Source of the DNA: Planctomycetaceae bacterium
GTDB lineage: Bacteria > Planctomycetota > Phycisphaerae > Sedimentisphaerales > UBA12454
NCBI GenBank assembly: GCA_021371795.1
Contig: JAJFVK010000014.1
Span: 1-64,000 of the forward strand
Direction of reading: 5' to 3'
DNA: 64,000 nucleotides
Below the pieces are notes generated by a model. That model searched no databases and had not been told where the DNA came from. It saw only the letters and a list, made by a program, of their open reading frames with translations. Shown here piece by piece: positions 8,800 through 17,154 of the stretch (positions are counted from its first letter, which is position 1; each line of letters opens with the position of its first letter). Both the position numbers and the translations under genes were made by a program.

Positions 8800-10938
8800 A
8801 TGGCTAAGATGAATAAATCTGTTTCGACACCTCTTCCGCTGGAAGACGCTTCTTCGCATTCTCGGAGCAATATTATTCTGTCCCTTGGCATTGTTGCGAT
8901 TCTTGCGACTTTGCTTGTGCGGATGCCCACGCCTTTGCTGGATATGCTGCTTGCGTGCAGTTTATCGCTTTCAGTTGCCATTTTAATTATCACGATGTTT
9001 TCAAGGGAAGCGCTCGACTTATCGACGTTCCCGTCATTACTGCTTTTTGTTACGCTGTTCAGACTTTCGTTGAGTGTCGCGTCCACCAGACTGATTTTGC
9101 TGCAGGGCGATGCCGGCAGAATTATTGAAACTTTCGGTCAGTTCGTCGCCGGCGGCAGTTTTGTTGTCGGTATGGTAATTTTCCTGATTATGTTCATCAT
9201 TCAGTTTGTCGTGGTTACAAAAGGTGCCGAGCGTATCAGTGAAGTGTCCGCCAGATTTACGTTGGATGCTATGCCCGGCAAGCAGATGGCCATTGACGCC
9301 GATTTGAATGCCGGCGCGATTACCGAATCGCAGGCAAATGAGCGAAGGGCCAAGATTATAAAGGAGAGCGAATTTTACGGAGCGATGGACGGTGCCAGCA
9401 AATTCATCCGCGGCGATGCCATCGCGACGATTATCATTACGGTTATTAATATCATCGGCGGTATCGCGATTGGTTATTCGCGAGGTATGCAGGTCGGAGC
9501 CGCCGTGAAAGCATATTGCATCCTGTCGATTGGTGACGGTCTTGTCTGTCAGATTCCTTCGATGATTATTTCGATTAGTTCAGGCTTTCTGGTTACGAAA
9601 ATTTCATCCAGTAAAAGTGTCGGCCAGGATTTATCAAAGCAGCTTTTCAGAACTTCGCAGCCTTTAACGATAGCGGCTTTTGTTATTGCCGCGATTGGTT
9701 TTGTGCCCGGTCTGCCTGCTCTGCCGTTTTTGATTTTGGCGGCAGGTTCGGGAATTATGGGGCGAGTTATTGCAAAAAGGGAAAAAGGCGAAGGCAAAAA
9801 AGCAGAAGAGCAGCCGCAAAAAAACAAATCCGCCAAACAGCAGCAGCCGATTGAGGAAATGCTCGATGTCGACAGAATTTCAGTACAGGTCGGCGTAAGA
9901 CTTATCAGTCTTGTTGACCCGCGTAAAGACAGCGCGATATTTGACCGCATCGGTGCTCTTCGCAGAAAATTTGCGCAGCAGCTCGGCATTGTAATACCGC
10001 TTGTCCGTCTTCGCGACAATATCAACATAGACTCCAACGCGTATGAAATCAGGCTTTTGGATCATACTATTGCGTCAGGCCGGCTTGAGCCGAATATGTT
10101 TTTGGCGATGGATTCCGGCGCCGCGAAAATGAAGATTGATGGCATACCGACCACAGAACCCGTGTATGGTTTGCCCGCTATATGGATTAACGAGGCTACG
10201 AAAGAAAGGGCCGAGCTTAACGGCTATACAGTTATAGACCCTGAATCGGTCTTTATAACGCATTTATCTGAAACGCTCAAAAAGCATGCTGACGAGTTAT
10301 TGACTCGTGAGGATGTTCAGCAGCTTGTTGACAGATTGCGAAAGACGCAGCCTTCACTTGTCGGCGATATCGTTGGTGAGCTTATGCCGATTGGAACTCT
10401 TCAGCGTGTGCTGAAAAATCTTTTAAGAAATGGAATTCCGATTCGCGAACTGCCGCTGATACTTGAAGCGCTCGGCGAATGTGCCGCCAAAACCAAAAAT
10501 CCTGAAATTCTTACGGAAATCATTCGCAAGCATTTATCACGTACGATTACCGAGCAGCATAAAGACAGGAATGGCAAGATTCAGGCCATAACTCTTGACC
10601 CTGCACTTGAGCATCAGATGGCATCGAGTTTACGTCAGGAAAACGACGCTCTTACGCTTGGCCTGCCCAGTGAAACGACGATGGCGATAAATAGTTCTGT
10701 CGCCAATGCGTGGAAGACCGTTATGGACAAGGGCGTTGAGAAGGCAATTTTGCTTTGCGATTCGAGACTGCGTATGCCGTTGGCCGCGATGTTTGCGCGT
10801 TCGCTGCCGCAGTTGCCGGTTATCGCGTATAATGAAATCGCGATTGGTACCGATATAGAACCTTTACAGACAATAACGCTTCTGCAGACCATGAAAACGA
10901 ATAATACAAAACAGGAACTTGTAGGAGCGTCAGCGTAA
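8800..10938 (+). CDS. flhA: Flagellar export gate protein FlhA
   Basis: FlhA is the large ion-using subunit of the flagellar type III export gate. The 712-residue protein has an N-terminal half with about eight membrane spans and the family signature LSLSVASTRLIL, then a cytoplasmic half from about 340 that forms the FlhA nonamer ring binding export chaperones. Length matches the family. It directly follows fliN; fliO, fliP, fliQ, fliR, flhB and flhF, which often lie between or beside them, are not in this window and must be elsewhere if the flagellum is functional. Confidence 0.97.
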   Translation: MAKMNKSVSTPLPLEDASSHSRSNIILSLGIVAILATLLVRMPTPLLDMLLACSLSLSVAILIITMFSREALDLSTFPSLLLFVTLFRLSLSVASTRLILLQGDAGRIIETFGQFVAGGSFVVGMVIFLIMFIIQFVVVTKGAERISEVSARFTLDAMPGKQMAIDADLNAGAITESQANERRAKIIKESEFYGAMDGASKFIRGDAIATIIITVINIIGGIAIGYSRGMQVGAAVKAYCILSIGDGLVCQIPSMIISISSGFLVTKISSSKSVGQDLSKQLFRTSQPLTIAAFVIAAIGFVPGLPALPFLILAAGSGIMGRVIAKREKGEGKKAEEQPQKNKSAKQQQPIEEMLDVDRISVQVGVRLISLVDPRKDSAIFDRIGALRRKFAQQLGIVIPLVRLRDNINIDSNAYEIRLLDHTIASGRLEPNMFLAMDSGAAKMKIDGIPTTEPVYGLPAIWINEATKERAELNGYTVIDPESVFITHLSETLKKHADELLTREDVQQLVDRLRKTQPSLVGDIVGELMPIGTLQRVLKNLLRNGIPIRELPLILEALGECAAKTKNPEILTEIIRKHLSRTITEQHKDRNGKIQAITLDPALEHQMASSLRQENDALTLGLPSETTMAINSSVANAWKTVMDKGVEKAILLCDSRLRMPLAAMFARSLPQLPVIAYNEIAIGTDIEPLQTITLLQTMKTNNTKQELVGASA

Positions 10939-10979
10939 TATGATTTTATTGAATCTTTACATGTTGTTATTGCCAGAAG

Positions 10980-11020
10980 TCTCATTGAGCGTAAGCGAAT
11001 TGGGACGACGAAGCAATCTC
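10980..11020. repeat. REP-like intergenic repeat
   Basis: The gap after flhA holds a stretch of the type CATTGAGCGTAAGCGAAT...GACGAAGCAATCTC. It resembles the widespread bacterial intergenic repeats built on CATTGCGAGCG/GAAGCAATCTC. It has partial internal symmetry. The function is unknown; only one copy is obvious in this window. Confidence 0.45.
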
Positions 11021-11067
11021 AAGTGTTCACTTAGATATGACATCGTTGATTTGAAAGGATTGAATTT

Positions 11068-11304
11068 ATGCTGTTAAATGACAGGCCGATTGCCATAGGT
11101 TTTTCTGTTCTTGGTTTTTTTGGTATTGCGATTGTTGGATGGTTTAGCGGCCTTTCACAGTTGACTTGTTGTAAAAGAGCCATTGTTGCTGCTTTTTTTG
11201 TGTACGTTGCCGTATCAATTGCTATGAAGGTGGTAAATATTATTTTGACAGAGGCATTGATAGACAGCCAGATGAAACAGCAGCCTAAGGAACAGGTTAA
11301 ATGA
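11068..11304 (+). CDS. Small two-span membrane protein between flhA and fliA
   Basis: A 78-residue protein not recognised as a named family. It has two hydrophobic segments (about 9-30 and 37-60) and a short charged C terminus. A good ribosome-binding site (GAAAGGA) precedes the ATG, and the reading frame overlaps the start of fliA by 4 nt, which supports a real gene. The position often taken by flhF/flhG is held by this protein instead. A role as a flagellar accessory membrane protein is only inferred. Confidence 0.65.
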   Translation: MLLNDRPIAIGFSVLGFFGIAIVGWFSGLSQLTCCKRAIVAAFFVYVAVSIAMKVVNIILTEALIDSQMKQQPKEQVK

Positions 11305-12101
11305 CAGTAGAAACTGAAAATATCTGTACAGATCTGCCCGTTGAAGAAACGAACGAGCACCTGAAAAAGCGTGCGCGGCGGGCATACAATGGCCATAAGA
11401 AGGATGCCATTGGCAGTGATTTGATAGTTCAGTTTCTGCCGATGGTTCACAAGATTGTCCAGCGGGTAGTTACCTACATTAAGCCGCCGTTGTCGTATGA
11501 CGACCTTGTCTCAGCCGGAGCCGTCGGCCTGATTAAGGCTGCGCGAGATTACGATTCTTCATTGCAGGCTGAATTTAAAACGTATGCGTATATCAGGATT
11601 AGAGGCGCGGTTCTTGACGAGTTGCGGAATTTTTCACTGCTTTCGCCGAACGCTGAAAAGCAGATAAAGGAAACCGCGCAAATGACCCTTGAGATGACCA
11701 ACCAGACCGGCAAAGCGCCCTCGGATGAAGAGCTTGCCGATAAATTGAATATTACCGTGGATAAACTTTACCAGACTTACGAGAATGCACGTACCAGGAA
11801 TTTTGTTTCGATAGATTCCGTTTCGGATAATTTTGCTTCGCTGGGTTCTTCTTTGATTGCTTCCGGCGAGATGTCGCCTTCTGATCAGCTTGAGCAGAGT
11901 GAGCTTGTCGAAAAATTAACCGAAGCTATCCAGCAGCTTAGTGAAAGACAACGACAGATTATCATACTTTACTACAACAAGGATTTGACAATGAAGCAGA
12001 TAGCGGAGGTTTTTAATATTACAGAACCGCGTGTCAGCCAACTGCACGCAAGCGCTTTATTTAATTTGTCAATTAAGATGAGGAAATTGAGAGATGGTTG
12101 A
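11301..12101 (+). CDS. fliA: RNA polymerase sigma factor for flagellar genes (FliA, sigma-28)
   Basis: FliA directs RNA polymerase to late flagellar promoters of the TAAAGTTT-N11-GCCGATAA type. The 266-residue protein shows region 2 (LVSAGAVGLIKAARDYD, then FKTYAYIRIRGAVLDELR), region 3 (about 125-165) and a region 4 helix-turn-helix (MKQIAEVFNITEPRVSQLH). Length is typical for FliA/WhiG-type factors. A matching promoter lies upstream of the FlgM-like gene at 14067, and a similar element lies upstream of the gene at 54854. The start overlaps the preceding small membrane protein. Confidence 0.93.
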   Translation: MTVETENICTDLPVEETNEHLKKRARRAYNGHKKDAIGSDLIVQFLPMVHKIVQRVVTYIKPPLSYDDLVSAGAVGLIKAARDYDSSLQAEFKTYAYIRIRGAVLDELRNFSLLSPNAEKQIKETAQMTLEMTNQTGKAPSDEELADKLNITVDKLYQTYENARTRNFVSIDSVSDNFASLGSSLIASGEMSPSDQLEQSELVEKLTEAIQQLSERQRQIIILYYNKDLTMKQIAEVFNITEPRVSQLHASALFNLSIKMRKLRDG

Positions 12102-12309
12102 TGATAGTTTAATTAAGCCGATTGATGGTCAGAATGTTATGAGTATTAAATCTGCCAAAGACAAAGACATCAATGACAAGCGAAAACGCCAAAACAACGG
12201 CCAAACGCAGCAGCACACAGAACCGAAGATTTCTGACGATTTGGATGATTCGGAAGTTGAAAAAAGCAATCATAACAAAGGTGAGCATTGGATTGATTAT
12301 TGTGCCTGA
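12094..12309 (+). CDS. Small charged protein coupled to fliA
   Basis: A 71-residue, highly polar and probably disordered protein of no recognised family. Its ATG lies 8 nt inside the 3' end of fliA (ATGGTTGA overlap), an arrangement that suggests translational coupling and supports a real gene. The C terminus is GEHWIDYCA. No domain can be named. Confidence 0.5.
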   Translation: MVDDSLIKPIDGQNVMSIKSAKDKDINDKRKRQNNGQTQQHTEPKISDDLDDSEVEKSNHNKGEHWIDYCA

Positions 12310-12342
12310 TTCTGATTTGAAAAAAACAGGCGTGTTTGCTGT

Positions 12343-12367
12343 GTAGGGGTAGACCCAGTATCTGCCC
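12343..12367. repeat. Dispersed repeat, GTAGGGG...TCTGCCC type, copy 1
   Basis: A 25-bp intergenic sequence that starts GTAGGGG and ends TCTGCCC, with GACC in the middle. A 26-bp relative lies at 32272-32297 before uvrA. The ends can pair (GGGG with CCC), giving a weak hairpin. It belongs to a broad class of GC-rich intergenic repeats in bacteria; the role is unknown. Confidence 0.5.
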
Positions 12368-12396
12368 GGCTAACGATGATTTATACAGGATTAAAG

Positions 12397-12627
12397 ATGG
12401 AAAATTCCGCTCGAATTATAAAGGGCAATAACGTAAAATTGGAAGGTACTTTTAGTCTTGACAGTGGGATGTCCAGGCCGGGCGCAGCGCACGGCGGGAC
12501 GGCACTGCCGGCCGCGGTACAGGCCAGAATTTTGGAAAATAATCCTCAATACGCAGTGATTGAGGTTATATGCAGTTGCGGCACGAAAACGCAAATCAGA
12601 TGTGAATACGAATCCGCAAAAGGATAG
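12397..12627 (+). CDS. Small cysteine-containing protein, function unknown
   Basis: A 76-residue protein if the ATG at 12397 is used, which has an AGGA site seven bases upstream; an earlier ATG at 12376 would add seven residues. The C-terminal half reads as a compact beta-type unit with a CSCGT segment and a third Cys seven residues later, suggesting metal binding or a disulfide. I do not recognise the family. It sits in the flagellar run, 5 nt before the next gene. Confidence 0.6.
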   Translation: MENSARIIKGNNVKLEGTFSLDSGMSRPGAAHGGTALPAAVQARILENNPQYAVIEVICSCGTKTQIRCEYESAKG

Positions 12628-12631
12628 AACA

Positions 12632-13210
12632 ATGGAGAATATAAAAATGAAAAACGGCAAAATCATAAAAGTCTTAATTATATCTTTTGCGATGTTTCTA
12701 TTTGCAGGCTGCCAGCGTAGTGAGCGGATTGCAGAAGAAGCAAAACTTAAAGCTGCCGAGCGAAACGAATCGGTATCAAAAAGATTCCAGCCTGCCTCGT
12801 CTTCTGAAGGCGGCACAACGATTGACTCGGCATTAAGGCTTGCGCAGGAGCACGCCAAACTGTCCGAAAAGTACTCCGCCTCACAGCAGCAGAATCTCGA
12901 ATTAACAGAGCAGAACGGCAGGCTCAAAGAACGGCTTGCAATTCTGGAACCGGAACTAAAACAGACAAAGAAGGAATTGGAAGAGGCGAATAAACTTGTT
13001 GTTGATATGAGGATTGAGCTGAACAACTGGAAGGCAGACACGATTGGTTTTCGTGATGAAATGCGAGAGGCCGACAAAGTGCAGTTGGAAACCCTGCTAA
13101 AAATACTCGAAACACTTGGCGGCGAAGTCAACTCTCCTCCTGTGTCTTCGCAGGGTCTAAATGCCGATGCTGAAAACAATATGCAGGGTGGTTCAAATGA
13201 AAAAGAGTAA
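12632..13210 (+). CDS. Coiled-coil lipoprotein
   Basis: A 192-residue lipoprotein. After two candidate Mets there is a hydrophobic signal ending in the lipobox FAGC, then a long heptad-rich coiled coil (about 65-150) and a disordered tail. The start at 12632 is chosen over an in-frame upstream codon at 12560 because it has an AAAGGA site and leaves the upstream gene intact. It overlaps the next lipoprotein gene by 14 nt. It may be an envelope partner of the flagellum; no specific function is assigned. Confidence 0.7.
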   Translation: MENIKMKNGKIIKVLIISFAMFLFAGCQRSERIAEEAKLKAAERNESVSKRFQPASSSEGGTTIDSALRLAQEHAKLSEKYSASQQQNLELTEQNGRLKERLAILEPELKQTKKELEEANKLVVDMRIELNNWKADTIGFRDEMREADKVQLETLLKILETLGGEVNSPPVSSQGLNADAENNMQGGSNEKE

Positions 13211-13826
13211 ATTTCTTGTTTTATTAGTGCCGTTTTTTTTAGCCGGCTGTATCGGTTCAAAAAAGTACAATCCCGATACCGCGTATTATTTTTTGTCTCC
13301 GAATAAGGATTTGAGGGACCTCGGCAGGATTGTGCTGCTGGAGTTGGCTAATGAATCGGCGTATCCGAAAGTCTCTTCAGATGTTACTGATGCGCTTTAC
13401 GGCGCGATGCAGAAGATACAGGTTTTTGGAATTACATCGATTCGGCACAGCGACCAGCGATGGCAGAATTTACAGTTGGGAAGATTTGATGATTACACGC
13501 TTGAGCAGTTGTCGGCGATGCACAAATCTTTGAAGGCTGACGCTGTGTTAAGAGGTACGGTTACAAGATATGAGCCGTTTCCGCATTTGGTTATAGGGCT
13601 TCGTCTGGAGCTTATTGATTTATCAGACGGTCAGTTGTTATGGGCACTGGAACAGATTTGGGACGCCGCCGATAAGAGTACGCAGAGCAGAGTTAGGGAT
13701 TATTATAAAACTTCGCTTTTGCCCGGAACGGATTCGCTTGAAGTTGGATTGGGCACGGTAAGTTCGTTAAGATTTATCGAATTTGTAACTTACGAAGTTT
13801 CAAAAACAGTTAAGCCTAACAGGTAA
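13197..13826 (+). CDS. Lipoprotein in flagellar cluster, FlgO/GNA1162-like in layout
   Basis: A 209-residue lipoprotein with signal ending FLAGC. The mature region contains an alpha/beta unit with a DAVLRGTVTRYEPFP stretch that resembles the nucleotide-binding-like fold of outer-membrane lipoproteins such as FlgO or GNA1162. That resemblance is by eye and weak. The start at 13197 (ATGAAAAAG) gives a proper signal peptide; the frame stays open upstream to 13161. Overlap with the coiled-coil lipoprotein indicates co-translation. Confidence 0.65.
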   Translation: MKKSKFLVLLVPFFLAGCIGSKKYNPDTAYYFLSPNKDLRDLGRIVLLELANESAYPKVSSDVTDALYGAMQKIQVFGITSIRHSDQRWQNLQLGRFDDYTLEQLSAMHKSLKADAVLRGTVTRYEPFPHLVIGLRLELIDLSDGQLLWALEQIWDAADKSTQSRVRDYYKTSLLPGTDSLEVGLGTVSSLRFIEFVTYEVSKTVKPNR

Positions 13827-13855
13827 TAATACGATTTTAAAATTTCTTGTGCTTT

Positions 13856-13869
13856 CCTCTGCGGTTAAA
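13856..13869. repeat. CTCTGYGG-TAAA repeat, diverged copy
   Basis: CCTCTGCGGTTAAA here resembles the TCTCTGTGGCTAAA copies at 30585-30704. It is followed by AGCGAAGCG, also present near those copies. It is probably the same class of intergenic repeat. Confidence 0.35.
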
Positions 13870-14001
13870 GCGAAGCGGGCAGCGAAGTTGCAAATCTTAC
13901 AACGTGCGAGTAATAATACCAGTTGGTATTTTGGGACGTCTGGTTATCGGCCTGTGATAATATTTACTTTAAAAAATTTGTTATTTTTTTAAAAAATGGT
14001 A

Positions 14002-14028
14002 TAAAGTTTTGAAGGAATTTTGCGAAAA
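14002..14028 (+). promoter_or_regulatory. Sigma-28 (FliA) promoter
   Basis: The -35 element TAAAGTTT (14002-14009) is an exact match to the enterobacterial FliA consensus. After an 11-bp spacer the -10 element reads TGCGAAAA (14021-14028), matching 5 of 8 positions of GCCGATAA including the CGA core. It lies 38 bp before the FlgM-like gene, and fliA is encoded 2 kb upstream. Confidence 0.75.
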
Positions 14029-14066
14029 TATGAATAACTAAAGTATTACGCAAAAGGTTTACAAAA

Positions 14067-14333
14067 ATGATTGAAAAAATAGACAATAGTCAGGTCCCGG
14101 ATGTCATGAAAGACATTTTAAAACAAAGCGGACCTTCTGCCCCAAAGGCCAATAATCTGGAAGATGCTTCACTGCAAATTACACATCAGGAAATTATCGA
14201 GCAGGCTGGTCAGCTTCCCTCGCAGGACACAAATGCTGTCGAGGAAGCCCGCAAACTGATTATGTCCGGTCAGCTTGATACGCCCGAAAACATTCGCGCA
14301 GCAGCACAAAATATTGCAAAGTTTGGTGTGTAG
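14067..14333 (+). CDS. flgM: FlgM-like anti-sigma-28 factor
   Basis: FlgM holds FliA inactive until the hook is complete. The 88-residue protein has a disordered N-terminal part and a C-terminal helix-turn region with the FlgM pattern: VEEARKLIMSGQLDTPENI followed by a helix. Length fits the family (about 90-100). It sits behind a sigma-28-like promoter, as flgM commonly does, and near fliA. The match is by pattern only; a second FlgM-like gene lies at 54854. Confidence 0.65.
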   Translation: MIEKIDNSQVPDVMKDILKQSGPSAPKANNLEDASLQITHQEIIEQAGQLPSQDTNAVEEARKLIMSGQLDTPENIRAAAQNIAKFGV

Positions 14334-14340
14334 TGTTTAG

Positions 14341-14361
14341 CCGTCGCCGGTGCGGCGATGG
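14341..14361. terminator. GC-rich hairpin between convergent genes
   Basis: CCGTCGCCG (14341-14349) and CGGCGATGG (14353-14361) form a 9-bp stem with one G-T pair and a 3-nt loop. It lies 8 nt past the flgM stop. There is no strong T-run, so termination is probable rather than certain. Confidence 0.45.
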
Positions 14362-14364
14362 AGT

Positions 14365-14598
14365 TTAAGCCAGATAATTGATGATTTGGCCTGTTGGTAT
14401 CGTGTTTAGATTTTCCGCACAAATTCCAAAAGCATTACTGTTTGATACTCTGTGGGTTTGTCTGTTCCAGAAGTCCGCGGCGTGTAATTCATCGTTCCCA
14501 TAAACATATTCACGGGCTTGACCTATCGACTGAATCGCCGTCTCTTGCGAGTCGATTGGCACTGAACTGATTATTTTGCATGGAATTCTTTTTTTCAT
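14365..14598 (-). CDS. Small hypothetical protein
   Basis: A 77-residue protein convergent with flgM. No family is recognised. Codon use is like its neighbours, and a basic N terminus (MKKRIPCKII) is followed by a mixed polar region with two Cys. Nothing in the context fixes a role; it could be a spurious frame. Confidence 0.45.
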   Translation of the reverse strand: MKKRIPCKIISSVPIDSQETAIQSIGQAREYVYGNDELHAADFWNRQTHRVSNSNAFGICAENLNTIPTGQIINYLA

Positions 14599-14812
14599 TT
14601 ACGCATATTAACAGATTTGAGTAAAAATTTCAATTGACTCGTGCGTATTTGTTTGTTAGTCCGGCTCTACGTGTTCTGCGAAGTGTTTTTATAGGAACTT
14701 GGCCTAAAATTTTTCTTGTTCCGGGAAAGTGATTTATGCCGAAGCGAAAATAAAAAAATATCCGCCATAAGCGGATTCCACTACTACTTTCTACTGAATA
14801 CTGACTATTTAG

Positions 14813-15079
14813 TTATTCTTCTTCTTTTTTCTTTTCGAGCAGATTTCTCAAGTGTTTATTTTCACGTCTGGTCGCTTCGAGGTCGAAAAGTTGATATTTT
14901 ATGCAGAGTCGCAGATAATCGAGGGATTCTTGGAGGCTGTCCATACTTTTGCGGAGTTTTTTGCAGTTATCGCTTGCTTGCCTTGCCAGGCTGGCAAGTT
15001 TTTGTTCTTCTGGCCCGGCGACTGCGTCGAATTCTTTCAGCAGTTCATTTAATTTGTCTTCAATTTTTGGCTCTTCCAT
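14813..15079 (-). CDS. Small coiled-coil protein, function unknown
   Basis: An 88-residue, strongly helical protein with heptad patterns over most of its length and a very charged C terminus. The start at 15079 (MEEPKIEDK) is chosen because GGAAACAGGAA lies just upstream; an in-frame codon at 15151 would add 24 residues of unlikely sequence. No family is recognised. Confidence 0.6.
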   Translation of the reverse strand: MEEPKIEDKLNELLKEFDAVAGPEEQKLASLARQASDNCKKLRKSMDSLQESLDYLRLCIKYQLFDLEATRRENKHLRNLLEKKKEEE

Positions 15080-15327
15080 TTCCTGTTTCCTTTTTACAGC
15101 CCCGATTAAGATGTTCTTATAATAACCAATTTTGGCGTTAAAATCAAGCAAAATTGCCCTTTTTCCCTATTTTAACGCGGTTTTGAGTGGGCAGAACCCA
15201 TTTTTTAATCAAAAAACAGGCATTTTCCGCTTGTCCTTGTGATTTAAAGGTTTAAAATTAATGGATTAGATTTGTAATTTTTTGTAACACTTTAGCCGAT
15301 TGCAGAAAAATAGGGATTTGATTTTCG

Positions 15328-15528
15328 ATGCAAATTATTGCTAAATGCCCGAAATGTAAAACAGGTTGGCTCTTGGATTCGGTTGCCGCCGACAGGAGGA
15401 CTACTTGCAGCAAGTGCGGTCTGCTTTTTAAGGTTCCAAAACTCGAGGAAATCTCAAAAGCCGTCAAAGTAATAGAAACCGCGGCTGGCGTGGTCTATGT
15501 GGACCAGGACGGTAAAATTTTCGGCTGA
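15328..15528 (+). CDS. Zinc-ribbon protein, MJ0042-type
   Basis: A 66-residue protein with two CxxC pairs (CPKC at 7-10, CSKC at 28-31), the pattern of MJ0042-like zinc-finger domains found at the N terminus of many planctomycete and delta-proteobacterial proteins. Here the domain stands nearly alone, followed by a short beta-rich tail. It may bind nucleic acid or protein; nothing more can be said. It ends 3 nt before the convergent YkgJ-type gene ends. Confidence 0.7.
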   Translation: MQIIAKCPKCKTGWLLDSVAADRRTTCSKCGLLFKVPKLEEISKAVKVIETAAGVVYVDQDGKIFG

Positions 15529-15531
15529 TAA

Positions 15532-16368
15532 TTATTTTTGCAGAATGTCTTGCAGGGAGCTTTTCTCTGATTTTTCCTGCAAAATTTCCGCGAAGCGTCT
15601 TACCATTTTTTCTGCAGGCCATTTGTGTTCCGCCCGCGCAAGGTTATCCTGTGCCCACGCAAGAGAGAACGGCAGCATTACCGCTTCGACTTCTGTGCCT
15701 TCAAGTTCGCTTGCCAACTGTCCCAGCGATTCGAGTACGCTGACGTCCATTGCCTCGACATTTGGTCTGCACATATTTTTTTTCTGACACGAATCTGACG
15801 CCCCGATTACGATATGCTCACGGCAGGCAAGCGGTCTTTCCGCATATATTTTACACAATCCGCTCTTCGATAAAAACGGGCATACCAGCCCGAGTTCTCC
15901 GTACCATTTATTTATTTGGCTTACTCCATGTCTGCCTTCTTCTGCGAAAGTGTTAAGACATTCTTTATTTTCTGTTTTTTTGAGTATTTTTTCTGCCGAG
16001 TAAATACAGTCGCGCAGAAGTTTATTGCATTTTTGCCCAGGCATTTCGAGGAATTCTTCTCTCATTCGAAATACTTCCGGCACAGACATCGGTATAAGTG
16101 AGCTGCAGCACGCGCAGCAGCCTTTTTTGCATGGTATGATTTGTCCTTTTCTCGCAATCATTTCGCGATGTGCTATTGCGATTTTGCTCGACATTTTTCT
16201 TGCCGGCATCACGATATCCGCAAGCGTTGCTTCTTCATTCATTATGTTTATAGCGAAGGACATTTTTTGTTCGGCCGCTTCGAAGCTGAAGTCGATAACC
16301 CTTCCCGGAAGATTGTCCAATACTTCAGGACTACTTTCCATTACTGCTAAATTTTCATTGTCAGCCAT
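15532..16368 (-). CDS. YkgJ-family cysteine cluster protein
   Basis: A 278-residue protein with a Cys-rich region (CKKGCCACC near 98-106) and further Cys at VCPF, LCKIYAERPLACREH and near CQKKNMC. This matches the zinc or iron-chelating cysteine cluster family (YkgJ/UPF0153), whose role is unknown, with some members implicated in metal binding or post-translational modification. Co-directional with the small anchored coiled-coil gene upstream at 16379, only 10 nt away. Confidence 0.8.
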   Translation of the reverse strand: MADNENLAVMESSPEVLDNLPGRVIDFSFEAAEQKMSFAINIMNEEATLADIVMPARKMSSKIAIAHREMIARKGQIIPCKKGCCACCSSLIPMSVPEVFRMREEFLEMPGQKCNKLLRDCIYSAEKILKKTENKECLNTFAEEGRHGVSQINKWYGELGLVCPFLSKSGLCKIYAERPLACREHIVIGASDSCQKKNMCRPNVEAMDVSVLESLGQLASELEGTEVEAVMLPFSLAWAQDNLARAEHKWPAEKMVRRFAEILQEKSEKSSLQDILQK

Positions 16369-16378
16369 TATTTGTCTT

Positions 16379-16789
16379 TCAATTTGATGGTATTGCAGTG
16401 TTGTTCGAATCGCTGTTTGTATCGTTGGCCTCGTTGACTGTTTTAGTCAGTTGCTCATCCTGTTTTATACCCAGAGTTTTTTCTATGTTCTCAAGTTTAG
16501 CGGTTATTACCGTGAGTTTGTTATCTATTTCAGAAAGTTTTTTATATATCGCGTTGGCATCGGAGTTGAATTTGGTTCCGCTTGATGTTGCGTAAAGAAG
16601 TTTGTCAACCATACGTTCATAAGCGTCAATCATTTTGTCGAGGTTGCTTTTGTATTCCGGCAGGGAGATTTCGTTTTCGATTTCATACCGGCTGTCGTGC
16701 CTTTCGTGCGTAGAGTTAGTAACGGCAATGACCGTCGCGCAGACCGCCGCTGCGATTCCAAGAGAGAACAGAATTTTGTTTTTTGTCAT
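16379..16789 (-). CDS. Small membrane-anchored coiled-coil protein
   Basis: A 136-residue protein with an N-terminal hydrophobic anchor (about 8-25) and a coiled coil (about 70-115), ending in an Asn/Ser-rich tail. A GAGG ribosome-binding site lies upstream. First gene of a two-gene run with the cysteine cluster protein. The family is not recognised. Confidence 0.6.
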   Translation of the reverse strand: MTKNKILFSLGIAAAVCATVIAVTNSTHERHDSRYEIENEISLPEYKSNLDKMIDAYERMVDKLLYATSSGTKFNSDANAIYKKLSEIDNKLTVITAKLENIEKTLGIKQDEQLTKTVNEANDTNSDSNNTAIPSN

Positions 16790-17020
16790 TTAAGACCTCG
16801 CATATCTTTTAATAGAAAACACCAATATACTGCTACTCTCTTATCGTATTATCTGACCTGCGATATAATTACGGAAAGTACCTGATTTTTCGGGAAGTAC
16901 CTGATTGATGTTTTTTGCTGTAAGTTTTTTTGTATTAAAGATTTGCGTGGTAAATTATGGTGTTTTATGTAATTTTTTTTTAAAAATTAGAAATGATACT
17001 TTCCCTTGCTATGCGATTTT

Positions 17021-17054
17021 CGGGGGTTAGCACTGCCATCATTACAATCCCCCG
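17021..17054. other. GC-rich inverted repeat in long intergenic region
   Basis: CGGGGG (17021-17026) and CCCCCG (17049-17054) can form a 6-bp GC stem with a 22-nt loop, in an otherwise AT-rich gene-free stretch (16790-17366). It could belong to an untranslated RNA or to a terminator. There is no coding frame. Confidence 0.35.
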
Positions 17055-17154
17055 GACACCTTTAACTAAAAAGGCGTTTTCAATACTGAAAAAGGCATTT
17101 TTATTGCAGGAATTTTACTTGCATTGCCGATGAACCCATTGTATATTGCTCGCA

